Below are positions 54,507-63,880 of a stretch of 64,000 bases of DNA, piece after piece. The DNA is from Nocardioides marinus (GTDB taxonomy: Bacteria > Pseudomonadota > Alphaproteobacteria > Rhodobacterales > Rhodobacteraceae): positions 434,001 through 498,000 of the forward strand of contig JAHVJD010000003.1 of the NCBI GenBank assembly GCA_019801415.1, given 5' to 3'. The translations under genes and the position numbers were made by a program. Each line of letters opens with the position of its first letter. Position 1 is the first letter of the stretch. Below the pieces are notes generated by a model. The model was not told the DNA's origin and did not search any database. It was given only the letters and a program-made list of their open reading frames with translations.

Positions 54507-57503
54507 ATGCGGGTCATGTTTGCCGAGTTCGCCTGCCTGTCCAACTTCACCTTCCTCACCGGGGCCTCGCATCCGGAGGAATATGTGCGCCGTGCATTGC
54601 TGCTGGGGATCGGCGCGATTGCCATCGCCGATGAGAACTCGGTGGCGGGAATCGTGCGCGCCCATGCGGAATGTCGCGACATTGCCCGCCGGGTGGCCGA
54701 GCGGCAGGCCTGGGACCGGCAGAACAGTCCGATCGGGCCGCCGCGCCCGGAGGGCCTTTCGCAGCCGCCCTCCTTTCCGGTCTACGGCACCGTGCGGCTG
54801 ATCCCGGCGGCGCGGCTGGTCTTCACCGATGCGCCGCCGGTGATCGCCCTGCCGGTGGATCGCATCGGCTGGGGCAGCCTGACCCGGCTGCTCTCCACCG
54901 GACGGCTGAGGGCGGAAAAGGGCAGCTGTACCCTGCAGCTTTCCGACCTGATGGAATTCGCGGACGGGCTGCACCTGCTGCTGGTGCCGCAGGCGGAGCA
55001 TCTGCCCGGCGGCGCGGGCGGGTGGGGGCCGCATATGGAGCGGCTGACGCGCCGCTTTGGTGCCCGCATGCACCTCATGATGGCGCCCGCCTACGATGGC
55101 GGCGACCGGGCGCGGTTTGCGCAACTGGCAGAGGCGGCCAGCCATCTGGGCCTGCCGCTTCTGGCCAGCGCCGCGCCGAAAATGCACCACGGCAGCCGCC
55201 GCCGCCTTGGCGATGTGCTGACCGCCATCCGGCTGCGCTGCAAGGTGGAGGACCTGGGCAGCGCCGCGATGGCCAACGGCGAGCAGCGGCTGCGCTCCGA
55301 GGCGGAGCTGCGCCGCCTGTTGCGGGATCATGAGCAGGCGGTGGACAATGCCGCCCGGCTGGCAGCACAGCTCAGCTTCTCGCTGGATGAGCTGCGCTAT
55401 GACTACCCGGACGAGGGCAGCGAGAGCGAGACGCCGCCGCAGCGTCTGCGCAGGCTGGCCGAGGAGGGGCTGAGCTGGCGCTATCCCGGCGGCGCGCCGC
55501 AGCGGGTGCGCGCGCTGCTGGAGCATGAGCTCACCCTGATCGCCAAGCTGAAATACGATCCCTATTTCCTCACCGTGCGCGACATCGTCGCCTTTGCCCG
55601 CTCCCGCGGGATCCTGTGCCAGGGGCGGGGGTCCGCTGCCAATTCGGTGGTCTGTTATTGCCTCGGCGTCACCTCGGTCAGCCCGGAACTGGGCACCATG
55701 GTGTTCGAGCGTTTCGTCTCCGAGGCCCGCGACGAGCCGCCCGACATCGACGTCGATTTCGAGCACGAGCGGCGCGAGGAGGTGATCCAGTGGATCTATG
55801 AACGCTACGGCCGCCACCGCGCAGGGCTGTGCGCGACGGTGATCCACTACCGCGGCAAACGCGCCATCCGCGAGGTTGGCCGCGCCATGGGGCTGACCGA
55901 GGACACGATCTCGGCGATGTCCTCGCAGCTCTGGGGCTTCTTCAGCACCCAGGGAGTGGAGGCCGAACGCATGCGCGAGATCGGCCTCGACCCGGACAGC
56001 CGCCGCCTGCAGCTGACCCTGCAGCTGGTGGAGGAGATCATCGGCTTCCCCCGCCACCTGAGCCAGCACGTCGGCGGTTTTGTCATCACCCAAGGGCGCC
56101 TGGACGAGCTGGTGCCGATCGAGAACGCCACCATGGAGGGGCGCACGGTGATCTGCTGGGACAAGGACGACATCGACACGCTCGGCATTCTCAAGGTCGA
56201 TGTGCTGTCGCTGGGGATGCTCACCTGCATCCGCAAGGCGTTCGACCTGATGCGGCAGCACCACCAGCTGGACTACAGCCTCGCCACCCTGCCGCCGGAG
56301 GATCCCGAGGTCTACAACATGCTGTGCCGCGCCGACAGCATCGGGGTGTTCCAGGTCGAAAGCCGGGCGCAGATGAACTTCCTGCCCAGGATGCGGCCGC
56401 GCTGTTTCTATGATCTGGTGATCGAGGTCGCCATCGTCCGCCCCGGCCCGATCCAGGGCGACATGGTGCATCCCTACATCCGCCGCCGCAACAAGGAGGA
56501 GCCGGTGCATTTCCCCTCGGATGCGCTGGGCGAGGTGCTGGGCAAGACCCTTGGCGTGCCGCTGTTCCAGGAGCAGGCGATGCAGATCGCCATCGTCGGC
56601 GCCGGGTTTTCGCCCGAGCAGGCCGACCGGTTGCGGCGCTCGCTCGCGACGTTCAAGAAACACGGCAGCGTCAGTGAATTCCGCAGCCTGTTTTTGCGCG
56701 GCATGGCAAAGAACGGCTATGACACGGAGTTCTCCGAGCGCTGTTTTTCCCAGATCGAGGGCTTCGGCTCCTACGGCTTCCCGGAAAGCCACGCCGCCAG
56801 TTTCGCGCTCTTGGTCTATGCCTCGGCCTGGATCAAGTGCCACCATCCGGGCATCTTTGCCTGCGCGCTTTTGAACTCGCAGCCGATGGGGTTCTACGCG
56901 CCTGCCCAGATCGTGCGGGATGCCCGCGCGCATGGGGTCGAGGTGCGGCCGGTCTGCATCAACAACTCCTACTGGGACAACGTGATGGAGCCGGATGGCC
57001 AGGGCGGGCTGGCGCTGCGGCTGGGGTTCCGCCAGATCAAGGGTCTGCGCGACGAGGATGCCGCCTGGCTGACGGCGGCGCGCGGCAACGGCTACCACGA
57101 GGTCGAGGATGTCTGGCGCAAGGCAGGGCTGGCGCCGCCGGTGATCGAGCGGCTGGCCGAGGCGGATGCCTTTGCCACGCTGGGCCTCAGCCGGCGCGAG
57201 GCCTTGTGGGCGGCCAAGGCGATCACCGCCCGCAAGCCGCTGCCGCTGTTTGCCCGCGAACTGGAGGGCGAGGGGATTTACGAGCCTGCCGCCGATCTGC
57301 CGCAGATGGGGCTGGGCGAAGAGGTGGTGGAGGATTACGTCGCCATGCGGCTGTCCTTGCGCGCCCATCCGGTGGCGCTGATCCGGCATCTGCTGACGCC
57401 GCAGAACACGGGCGGCGGTGCCGGTGGCAGCCCGGGGAGTGAGTATTTGGGGAAAGATGAAGCCCGGCGGCAGGGGCAAACCCGCGGGCGGGCGCGCCGA
57501 TAA
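54507..57503 (+). CDS. dnaE2: Error-prone DNA polymerase DnaE2, C-terminally shortened
   Basis: 998-residue C-family polymerase for damage-induced translesion synthesis. The PHP domain (FAEFACLSNFTFLTGASHPEEYV) lacks the usual His of the LHCLSNF motif. The polymerase active site keeps PDIDVDF and ILKVDVLSLGML, and the finger region VETRA-type motifs are normal. After LRAHPVALIRHLL (residue about 960) family members continue with an OB-fold domain of roughly 100 residues or more; here about 35 unrelated Gly/Arg-rich residues follow and then a stop, and no OB remnant is seen before gpmI. No imuA or imuB is adjacent. Confidence 0.9.
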   Translation: MRVMFAEFACLSNFTFLTGASHPEEYVRRALLLGIGAIAIADENSVAGIVRAHAECRDIARRVAERQAWDRQNSPIGPPRPEGLSQPPSFPVYGTVRLIPAARLVFTDAPPVIALPVDRIGWGSLTRLLSTGRLRAEKGSCTLQLSDLMEFADGLHLLLVPQAEHLPGGAGGWGPHMERLTRRFGARMHLMMAPAYDGGDRARFAQLAEAASHLGLPLLASAAPKMHHGSRRRLGDVLTAIRLRCKVEDLGSAAMANGEQRLRSEAELRRLLRDHEQAVDNAARLAAQLSFSLDELRYDYPDEGSESETPPQRLRRLAEEGLSWRYPGGAPQRVRALLEHELTLIAKLKYDPYFLTVRDIVAFARSRGILCQGRGSAANSVVCYCLGVTSVSPELGTMVFERFVSEARDEPPDIDVDFEHERREEVIQWIYERYGRHRAGLCATVIHYRGKRAIREVGRAMGLTEDTISAMSSQLWGFFSTQGVEAERMREIGLDPDSRRLQLTLQLVEEIIGFPRHLSQHVGGFVITQGRLDELVPIENATMEGRTVICWDKDDIDTLGILKVDVLSLGMLTCIRKAFDLMRQHHQLDYSLATLPPEDPEVYNMLCRADSIGVFQVESRAQMNFLPRMRPRCFYDLVIEVAIVRPGPIQGDMVHPYIRRRNKEEPVHFPSDALGEVLGKTLGVPLFQEQAMQIAIVGAGFSPEQADRLRRSLATFKKHGSVSEFRSLFLRGMAKNGYDTEFSERCFSQIEGFGSYGFPESHAASFALLVYASAWIKCHHPGIFACALLNSQPMGFYAPAQIVRDARAHGVEVRPVCINNSYWDNVMEPDGQGGLALRLGFRQIKGLRDEDAAWLTAARGNGYHEVEDVWRKAGLAPPVIERLAEADAFATLGLSRREALWAAKAITARKPLPLFARELEGEGIYEPAADLPQMGLGEEVVEDYVAMRLSLRAHPVALIRHLLTPQNTGGGAGGSPGSEYLGKDEARRQGQTRGRARR

Positions 57504-57589
57504 GGCAGCCTGCGGCCGCAATGGCGGTTCACCCCGGCGCGGCGAGGCGTTAGAAGGTGGGCAACACAGCCTGTCCCGGAGATGATCTG

Positions 57590-59107
57590 ATGAGCGTACC
57601 CAAACCCGTTGTCCTGTGCATTCTTGATGGCTGGGGCAGCGGCGCGCCGGGCGCGGCCAATGCGCCGCATCTGGCCCATACCCCGACCTTCGATGCCATC
57701 ATGGCCAAAGGCCCGGTGGCCAGCCTGATCACCCATGGCCCCGATGTGGGGCTGCCCAGCGGCCAGATGGGCAACTCCGAGGTGGGGCATACCAACATCG
57801 GCGCGGGCCGGGTGGTGGCGATGGACCTGGGCCAGATCGACCTTGCGATCGAGGATGGATCCTTCTTTGACAACAAGGCGTTGCAGGATTTCATCGCGCG
57901 GTTGAAGGACAGCGGCGGTGCCGCGCATCTGATGGGGCTGGTGTCGGACGGCGGCGTGCACGGGCATCTGACCCATATCGTTGCGGCGGCGCGCGCGATC
58001 ACCGATGCCGGGGTGCCGGTCTGGCTGCACGCGATCACCGACGGGCGCGACGTGGCGCCGAAATCGGCCTACGGCTATTTCAGCGAGCTGGAGGACAGCC
58101 TGCCCGAGGGCGCGCGCATCGCCACCGTCACCGGCCGCTATTTCGCCATGGACCGCGACAACCGCTGGGAGCGGGTGTCGGAGGCCTATGCCGCGATGGT
58201 GCGCGCCGAGGGGCGCAGGGCGGCCAGCGCACATGGGGCCGTGGACCATGCCTATAACCAGTCCGAGAGCGATGAGTTTATCGGCGCGACCGTCCTGCCG
58301 GGGCATGAGGGTATCCGGGACGGCGACGGGTTCTTCTGTCTCAACTTCCGCGCCGACCGGGCCCGCGAGATCCTGCGCGCCATCGGCGAACCGGGCTTTG
58401 CCGAGTTCGACGTGGGCGAGCGCCCGCAGCTGGCGGCGCTGCTGGGCATGGTGGAATATTCCGAGGGCCACAACGCCTATATGACCACCTGCTATCCCAA
58501 GGCGGCGATCGTCAATACGCTGGGGGCCTGGGTGGCCAAGCAGGGCAAGCGCCAGTTCCGCCTGGCCGAGACCGAGAAATATCCGCATGTGACCTTCTTC
58601 CTCAACGGTGGCAAGGAAGAGCCGGAGGCGGGCGAGGATCGCTACATGCCGAAATCGCCCAAGGTGGCGACCTATGATCTGCAGCCGGAGATGAGCGCGC
58701 CGGAGGTGACGGAGAAATTCGTCGAGGCGATCGGGGCGGGCTATGACCTGATCGTCACCAATTACGCCAATCCCGACATGGTTGGCCACACCGGCGATCT
58801 GGCGGCGGCGATCAAGGCCTGCGAGGCGGTGGACCAGGGGCTGGCGCAGGTCGTCGCCGCGCTGGAGAAGGCGGGCGGCGCGATGATCGTCACCGCCGAC
58901 CACGGCAACTGCGAGGTGATGGTCGACCCGGAAACCGGCGGCGCCCATACCGCGCACACGCTGAACCCGGTGCCGGTGGCGCTGGTTGGCGGGCCGGAGG
59001 GGGCCCGCTTGCGGGACGGGCGGCTGGCGGATCTGGCACCGACCATCCTGGAGCTGATGGGGCTGGAGCAGCCCGAAGAGATGACCGGGCAGAGCCTGCT
59101 GTCATGA
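57590..59107 (+). CDS. gpmI: 2,3-bisphosphoglycerate-independent phosphoglycerate mutase
   Basis: 505-residue manganese enzyme interconverting 3- and 2-phosphoglycerate in glycolysis and gluconeogenesis. The phospho-Ser site is GQMGNSEVGHTNIGAGR; VSDGGVHGHLTH, ITDGRDVAPKS, NFRADRAREI and the second metal site TADHGNCE are all present. Start ATG 57590 follows CGGAG. It is the first gene of the gpmI-envC-ctpA row and shares ATGA with envC. The order is widely conserved in alphaproteobacteria. Confidence 0.97.
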   Translation: MSVPKPVVLCILDGWGSGAPGAANAPHLAHTPTFDAIMAKGPVASLITHGPDVGLPSGQMGNSEVGHTNIGAGRVVAMDLGQIDLAIEDGSFFDNKALQDFIARLKDSGGAAHLMGLVSDGGVHGHLTHIVAAARAITDAGVPVWLHAITDGRDVAPKSAYGYFSELEDSLPEGARIATVTGRYFAMDRDNRWERVSEAYAAMVRAEGRRAASAHGAVDHAYNQSESDEFIGATVLPGHEGIRDGDGFFCLNFRADRAREILRAIGEPGFAEFDVGERPQLAALLGMVEYSEGHNAYMTTCYPKAAIVNTLGAWVAKQGKRQFRLAETEKYPHVTFFLNGGKEEPEAGEDRYMPKSPKVATYDLQPEMSAPEVTEKFVEAIGAGYDLIVTNYANPDMVGHTGDLAAAIKACEAVDQGLAQVVAALEKAGGAMIVTADHGNCEVMVDPETGGAHTAHTLNPVPVALVGGPEGARLRDGRLADLAPTILELMGLEQPEEMTGQSLLS

Positions 59108-60237
59108 GCATGCGCGCGGCTATTCTGTCGCTGGTTCTGCTGGCCGCGCCGCTGCGCCTGGCGGCGGATCCGGCAGAGGCTGCGCGCGAGGCGGCGGTGC
59201 AGCTGGAAGCCGCGTCGGTGCAGTTGCAACAGGCAGAGAGCTCCCGCGATCGGGTGAAGGCGCTGACCTCCACCGTGCAGGCCTTCGAGGCGGGGCTGGC
59301 GGCGATGCGCGACGGGTTGCGCCGGGTGGCGCGGCGCGAGGCGCAATTGTCGGCGCAGCTGGCGGCGCGGCGGGACGAGGTCTCGGGGTTGCTGGGGATC
59401 ATCCAGACGATCGAAACCTCGCCGCCGCCCGTGCTGATGGTGCATCCGTCCGGCCCCCTGGGGGCGGCGCGCTCGGCGATGATGCTGGCCGAGGTGACCC
59501 CGGCCCTGCATGCCCGCGCGCAGGAACTGAAGGCGGATCTGGAAGAGGTGCAGAGCCTGCGGCTGCTGCAACAGAGTGCCGCACGCACGCTGGAGGAAGG
59601 GCTGAGCGGTGTGCAGGCGGCGCGGGTGCAGCTGTCGACGGCGATCGCCGACCGCACCAGCCTGCCGCGCCGCTTTACCGCCGACCCGGTGCGGACCGCG
59701 ATCCTGATTTCCTCGACCGAGACGCTGTCCGGCTTTGCCGACGGGTTGGCCGATATCGCAGAGGGCGAGATTGCCGCCAGCAACGCCGACATCAGCGAGC
59801 TGCGCGGCACCCTGCCGCTGCCGGTCGAAGGGCTGGTTCTGCGCGGCTACGGTGAGCGGGATGCGGCCGGCATTGCCCGTCCGGGGTTGCTGGTCGCGGC
59901 GCGTCCACGGGCGCTGGTCACCGCGCCGACGGCGGCCACCATCCGCTATCGCGGACCGCTTCTGGACCTGGGCAACGTGGTGATTCTGGAACCGCAGCCG
60001 GACACGCTGTTCATCTTTTCCGGTCTGGCCGAGGTCTTTGGCGAGGCGGGGGAGGTGATTCCGGAGGGCACCCCCGTCGGGTTGATGAGCGGAGAAAATC
60101 CCAAGCCGGACGCAATTCTTTCACTAAGCGGTGAAGGGGGTGGAACTGACCGGACAGAAACGCTCTATATAGAGGTGAGAATGGACAACAGCCCGGTGGA
60201 CCCGGAAACTTGGTTCCGCACTGGAAAAGGTGGATGA
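59104..60237 (+). CDS. envC: EnvC-like murein hydrolase activator (degenerate M23 peptidase)
   Basis: 377-residue periplasmic protein: signal peptide (to about residue 21), a long coiled coil (residues 25-165 and beyond; many Ala/Gln/Leu heptads), and a C-terminal LytM/M23 domain. In the last domain the usual ExRHxxxPVDP end reads EVRMDNSPVDPETWF, the zinc-ligand His being replaced, so it should activate amidases instead of cleaving peptidoglycan itself, as EnvC does in cell separation. Start overlaps the gpmI stop. Translation of ctpA begins eight bases after its stop. Confidence 0.9.
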   Translation: MSMRAAILSLVLLAAPLRLAADPAEAAREAAVQLEAASVQLQQAESSRDRVKALTSTVQAFEAGLAAMRDGLRRVARREAQLSAQLAARRDEVSGLLGIIQTIETSPPPVLMVHPSGPLGAARSAMMLAEVTPALHARAQELKADLEEVQSLRLLQQSAARTLEEGLSGVQAARVQLSTAIADRTSLPRRFTADPVRTAILISSTETLSGFADGLADIAEGEIAASNADISELRGTLPLPVEGLVLRGYGERDAAGIARPGLLVAARPRALVTAPTAATIRYRGPLLDLGNVVILEPQPDTLFIFSGLAEVFGEAGEVIPEGTPVGLMSGENPKPDAILSLSGEGGGTDRTETLYIEVRMDNSPVDPETWFRTGKGG

Positions 60238-60244
60238 AGGCTTG

Positions 60245-61576
60245 ATGAAAAAATTTGCGATGGCCGCCATTGGCGGCACGCTGGCAGGGATCGTTGCAAC
60301 AACCTATGTCGCAGGCCCCTTGCTGGCGCAGGAGGGCGCGCGCGAGGCTAATGTCTATGAGCAGCTGGACCTGTTCGGGGACATCTTTGAACGCATCCGG
60401 GCGCAATACGTGGAAGAGGTCGACGAGAAGGAGCTGATCGAAGCGGCGATCGGCGGCATGCTGACCTCGCTCGACCCGCACTCCAGCTACCTGTCGCCGG
60501 ATGACGCCGACCGCATGCGGGTGCAGACCCGCGGCGAATTCGGCGGTCTCGGCATCGAGGTCACCCAGGAAGAGGGCTTCGTCAAGGTCGTCTCCCCCAT
60601 CGATGGCACCCCGGCGGATGAGGCCGGCATGGAAGCCGGCGATTTCATCACCCATGTGGATGGCGAAAGCGTGCTGGGCCTGTCGCTGGACGAGGCGGTG
60701 ACCATGATGCGCGGGCCGGTGGGCTCGGAGATCGTCATCACCGTGGTGCGCGAGGGCGAGCCGGAACCCTTCGACGTGTCGATCATCCGCGACACCATCA
60801 AGCTGACCGCGGTGCGGGCGCGCACCGAGGGCGACACCGTGGTGATGCGGATCACCACCTTCAACGATCAGACCACGCCGAACCTGGAGGCCGGGCTGAA
60901 GAAGCAGATCGAAGAGGCCGGCGGCATGGACAATGTCAACGGCATCGTGCTGGACCTGCGCAACAACCCCGGCGGTCTGTTGACCCAGGCGATCAAGGTG
61001 GCGGATGCCTTCCTCGATTCCGGCGAGATCGTCTCGACCCGTGGCCGTAACCCGGAAGACGGCGAGCGTTTCAATGCCACGCCGGGCGACCTGGTCGAGG
61101 GCAAGCCGATCGTGGTGCTGATCAACGGCGGTTCGGCCTCGGCCTCGGAGATCGTGGCGGGCGCCCTGCAGGACCATCGCCGCGCCGTGGTGGTGGGGAC
61201 ACGCTCCTTCGGCAAGGGGTCGGTGCAGACGGTGATGCCGCTGAAGGGGGAAGGCGCGATGCGGCTGACCACGGCGCGGTACTACACGCCGTCGGGACGG
61301 TCGATCCAGGCGCTGGGCGTGAGCCCGGACATCGTGGTGGCGCAGCCACGTCGCTCTCCCGCGAATGAGGAGGAGGAGGACAATCCCCGCCGCTCCCGGT
61401 CCGAAGCAGATCTGCGCGGCAGCCTGAACAACGATTCGCTGAGCGAAGACGAAATCCGCCAGATCGAGGCCGAGCGCGAAAAGGCCGAGAAGGCGGCGGA
61501 GCTGCGCGAGCAGGATTACCAGCTGGCCTATGCCATCGACATCCTGAAAGGGATGGTGGCGCTGGAAACCAAGTAA
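60245..61576 (+). CDS. ctpA: Carboxy-terminal processing protease CtpA (S41)
   Basis: 443-residue periplasmic serine protease. An N-terminal signal/anchor (KKFAMAAIGGTLAGIVATTYVAGPLLA) is followed by a PDZ domain (GGLGIEVTQEEGFVKVVSPIDGTPADEAGMEAGDFI) and the S41 core, with the serine region GGSASASEIV (residues 295-304, catalytic Ser 299 or nearby) and Lys324 in SFGKGSVQ. A charged C-terminal helix follows. Start ATG 60245 has AAGG four bases upstream and lies seven bases after the envC stop; a GTG at 60230 is an alternative. It matures or degrades envelope proteins, and its position after envC suits cell-wall control. Confidence 0.95.
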   Translation: MKKFAMAAIGGTLAGIVATTYVAGPLLAQEGAREANVYEQLDLFGDIFERIRAQYVEEVDEKELIEAAIGGMLTSLDPHSSYLSPDDADRMRVQTRGEFGGLGIEVTQEEGFVKVVSPIDGTPADEAGMEAGDFITHVDGESVLGLSLDEAVTMMRGPVGSEIVITVVREGEPEPFDVSIIRDTIKLTAVRARTEGDTVVMRITTFNDQTTPNLEAGLKKQIEEAGGMDNVNGIVLDLRNNPGGLLTQAIKVADAFLDSGEIVSTRGRNPEDGERFNATPGDLVEGKPIVVLINGGSASASEIVAGALQDHRRAVVVGTRSFGKGSVQTVMPLKGEGAMRLTTARYYTPSGRSIQALGVSPDIVVAQPRRSPANEEEEDNPRRSRSEADLRGSLNNDSLSEDEIRQIEAEREKAEKAAELREQDYQLAYAIDILKGMVALETK

Positions 61577-61602
61577 TCAGGCTGCATGCAGCCAGCAGCA
61601 AA

Positions 61603-61629
61603 GGGGCCGTCCGCAAGGGCGGCCTTTTT
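61603..61629 (+). terminator. Rho-independent terminator after ctpA
   Basis: Stem GGCCGTCC / GGGCGGCC (61605-61624) with loop GCAA, followed by TTTTT. It ends the gpmI-envC-ctpA unit 27 bases after the ctpA stop. Confidence 0.88.
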
Positions 61630-62052
61630 CACGTTGGGCGAGGGGGCTGCCCTCGGGCGGTCGAAGGGTCCGGGTCGTTCCGCTGGTGGGCCGGTAAGGA
61701 AGGTGGCGGCGCCGCCGGGGGAGGTTGGACAGGCCCCCGCGGGGGCTGCTCGGACAAGCTGGCTTGTGCGACCCCCTTTTTATCGGGGCCGGTCTCCGGG
61801 TGTGTTGCGCAGGCAGCACCACAGATGCCTGCACCTGGTATCACGGCCGTTCGGCCATGGCGGGTGATCGATCGGCAGACAGTCTGGCACATGGGGATGA
61901 GGTTTGCGTGAAGCAGCCGTACGCCGGGGGCGCAACACGGGGGGGGGCGGAGCCCAGCCGCTGGCCCGTGAGCGGGGGCAGCTGGCGGGAATTTGACAAT
62001 CAACGCCCGATCTTCGGCGCACAGGTGGGGCAGGCGGGGCTATGCTGGGGGC
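61630..62052. other. Gene-free gap before ada
   Basis: Roughly 420 bases of GC-rich DNA. Open frames on either strand are short, Pro/Arg-rich and lack ribosome sites. A G-run of nine lies near 61950. No tRNA cloverleaf, repeat family member or known riboswitch was recognised; the ada promoter must lie in its last part. Confidence 0.6.
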
Positions 62053-63117
62053 ATGATGTTTGACCTGCCTGATTCCCACACCCTGTACCACGCCCTGCTG
62101 GACCGCGACGACGCCTACGAGGGGCGCGCCTATGTCGGCGTGACCTCCACCGGCATCTTCTGTCGGCTGACCTGCCCGGCGCGCAAGCCCAAGTACGAGA
62201 ACTGCCAGTTCTTCGCCACGCCCGGTGCCTGCATCGAGGCAGGCTTTCGCGCCTGCAAACGCTGCAAGCCGCTGGCGGCGGCGGCCGGGGATGATCCGAT
62301 GGTGCAGGATCTGCTGGCCCGGCTGGAGGCGCGCCCAGCCTACCGCTGGGGCGAGGGGGATCTGATACGGCTGGGGCTAGAGCCTTCGACCGTACGGCGG
62401 GCCTTCAAGCGGCATTTCGGGATGACGTTCCTCGAGATGGCGCGTCAGCGCCGCCTCCGCGAAGGCTTCACCGCGCTGACCGCGGGCGAGCCGGTGATCG
62501 CGGCGCAGATCGATGCCGGGTTTGAAAGCGCCAGCGCCTTTCGCGCGGCCTTCGCGAAACTGGTGGGGATCGCGCCCGGCGCCTTCCGCCGCGATGCGCT
62601 GCTGCTGGCGGACTGGATCGACACGCCGCTGGGCGCGATGATCGCGATCAGCTGCAAGCACCAGCTGCATCTGCTGGAATTTGCCGACCGCAAGGCGCTG
62701 CCGCGCGAGGTGGCCAAGCTGCAGAAGGCGCAGCCCGGGGGCCTGGGCTTTGGTCGGCCGCTGCCGACACAGCAGATCGCCGCGGAGCTGCGCCGGTTCT
62801 TTGCCGGGGAAAGCGCGGAGTTCCAGACCCCGCTGGCGCTGCACGGCACCGCCTTTGAGCGCGAGGTCTGGCGCTATCTGCTGACCGTCCCGGCGGGCGA
62901 GACGCGCAGCTATTCGCAGATCGCCTCCGAGCTGGGGCGGGCCTCGGCGACGCGGGCGGTGGCGCGGGCCAACGGCAGCAACCAGCTGGCGCTGGTGGTG
63001 CCCTGCCACCGGGTGCTGTCGGCGGACGGGTCGCTGACCGGCTATGGCGGCGGGCTGTGGCGCAAGCAGCGGCTGATCGAGATTGAAACAGGCTACAGAC
63101 AGAGGGTGTCCGCATGA
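62053..63117 (+). CDS. ada: Bifunctional Ada: transcription activator and O6-methylguanine-DNA methyltransferase
   Basis: 354-residue DNA alkylation-repair protein. The N-terminal Ada zinc domain has GIFCRLTCPARKP (Cys37 methyl acceptor, Cys41) and CKRCKP; it repairs methylphosphotriesters and becomes a DNA binder. An AraC-type helix-turn-helix follows (FKRHFGMTFLEMARQRRLREG). The methyltransferase domain has VPCHRV with Cys318 and GYGGGLWRK. Start ATG 62053 or 62056; both follow CTGGGGG. Its stop overlaps the next gene, so they form one unit; usual partner alkB is not adjacent. Confidence 0.95.
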   Translation: MMFDLPDSHTLYHALLDRDDAYEGRAYVGVTSTGIFCRLTCPARKPKYENCQFFATPGACIEAGFRACKRCKPLAAAAGDDPMVQDLLARLEARPAYRWGEGDLIRLGLEPSTVRRAFKRHFGMTFLEMARQRRLREGFTALTAGEPVIAAQIDAGFESASAFRAAFAKLVGIAPGAFRRDALLLADWIDTPLGAMIAISCKHQLHLLEFADRKALPREVAKLQKAQPGGLGFGRPLPTQQIAAELRRFFAGESAEFQTPLALHGTAFEREVWRYLLTVPAGETRSYSQIASELGRASATRAVARANGSNQLALVVPCHRVLSADGSLTGYGGGLWRKQRLIEIETGYRQRVSA

Positions 63118-63857
63118 CATATTCCGACCGCGCCAGGGCCTTTGCGGCCCTGCATCAGCCGGGCGATCCGCTGGTGCTCTACAATATCTGGGATGTCGGC
63201 AGTGCCCGCGCCATTGCCGGCGCAGGTGCGCGTGCGCTGGCGACCGGCAGCTATCCGGTGGCGATGGCGCAGGGGTTCGCGGATGGCGAGCAGGTGCCGC
63301 TGGACTATGTGCTGGACAATGCGCGCCGCATCATCGCCAGCATCGACCTGCCGGTGACCATCGATTTCGAGGGCGGCTATGCCCGCGCGCCCCGGCAGCT
63401 GACCGCCAATGTGAGGCGATTGGCCGAGACCGGCGCGGTGGGGCTGAATTTCGAGGATCAGGTGGTCGGCAGCGACCGGATCTACTGCCTCGAGGAGCAG
63501 GCCGAGCGCGTTGCCGCGGTGCGCGCGGGCCATGCCGACATTTTTGTCAACGCGCGCACGGATCTGTTTCTGAAGGAGAAGGACAGCAGCAAACATGCAG
63601 ACCTGCTGACCGAGGCGCTGGAGCGCGCCGCCGCTTATGCCGAGGCCGGGGCCGACGGCTTCTTCGTGCCGGGACTGTCGGACCCGGACCTGCTGGCGCG
63701 GGTCTGCGAGGGCTGCGCGCTGCCGGTCAATGCCTTCATGCGCGGCGTCACGCTGGCGCAGGCGCGGCAGGCCGGGGTGGCGCGCGCCAGCTACGGGCCG
63801 ATCCCGCATACCCGGCTGATGCAGGTGCTGGCGGAACATTTTAAGGCCCTGGAGTAG
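63114..63857 (+). CDS. Isocitrate lyase / PEP mutase superfamily protein
   Basis: 247-residue TIM-barrel protein. Metal-site sequences IDFEGGYA, GLNFEDQV and NARTDLF match the superfamily; the KKCGH catalytic loop of isocitrate and methylisocitrate lyases is absent. It may be an oxaloacetate decarboxylase-like or phosphonopyruvate hydrolase-like enzyme, or a carbon-carbon lyase of unknown substrate. ATG shares four bases with the ada stop, so it is co-translated with ada; that association has no obvious biochemical reason. Confidence 0.88.
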   Translation: MTYSDRARAFAALHQPGDPLVLYNIWDVGSARAIAGAGARALATGSYPVAMAQGFADGEQVPLDYVLDNARRIIASIDLPVTIDFEGGYARAPRQLTANVRRLAETGAVGLNFEDQVVGSDRIYCLEEQAERVAAVRAGHADIFVNARTDLFLKEKDSSKHADLLTEALERAAAYAEAGADGFFVPGLSDPDLLARVCEGCALPVNAFMRGVTLAQARQAGVARASYGPIPHTRLMQVLAEHFKALE

Positions 63858-63880
63858 GCCGAAGCGGGCCGTGGGCGGTG

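Noticed and set aside
54168-57521. A 1117-codon open frame on the minus strand across dnaE2
   Set aside because: Same explanation: a codon-bias shadow of dnaE2, with low-complexity His/Arg/Gln content and no ribosome site.
61630-62052. Possible small genes or a tRNA in the gap before ada
   Set aside because: No cloverleaf, no TPsiC-type motif, and only short Pro/Arg-rich frames without start signals.
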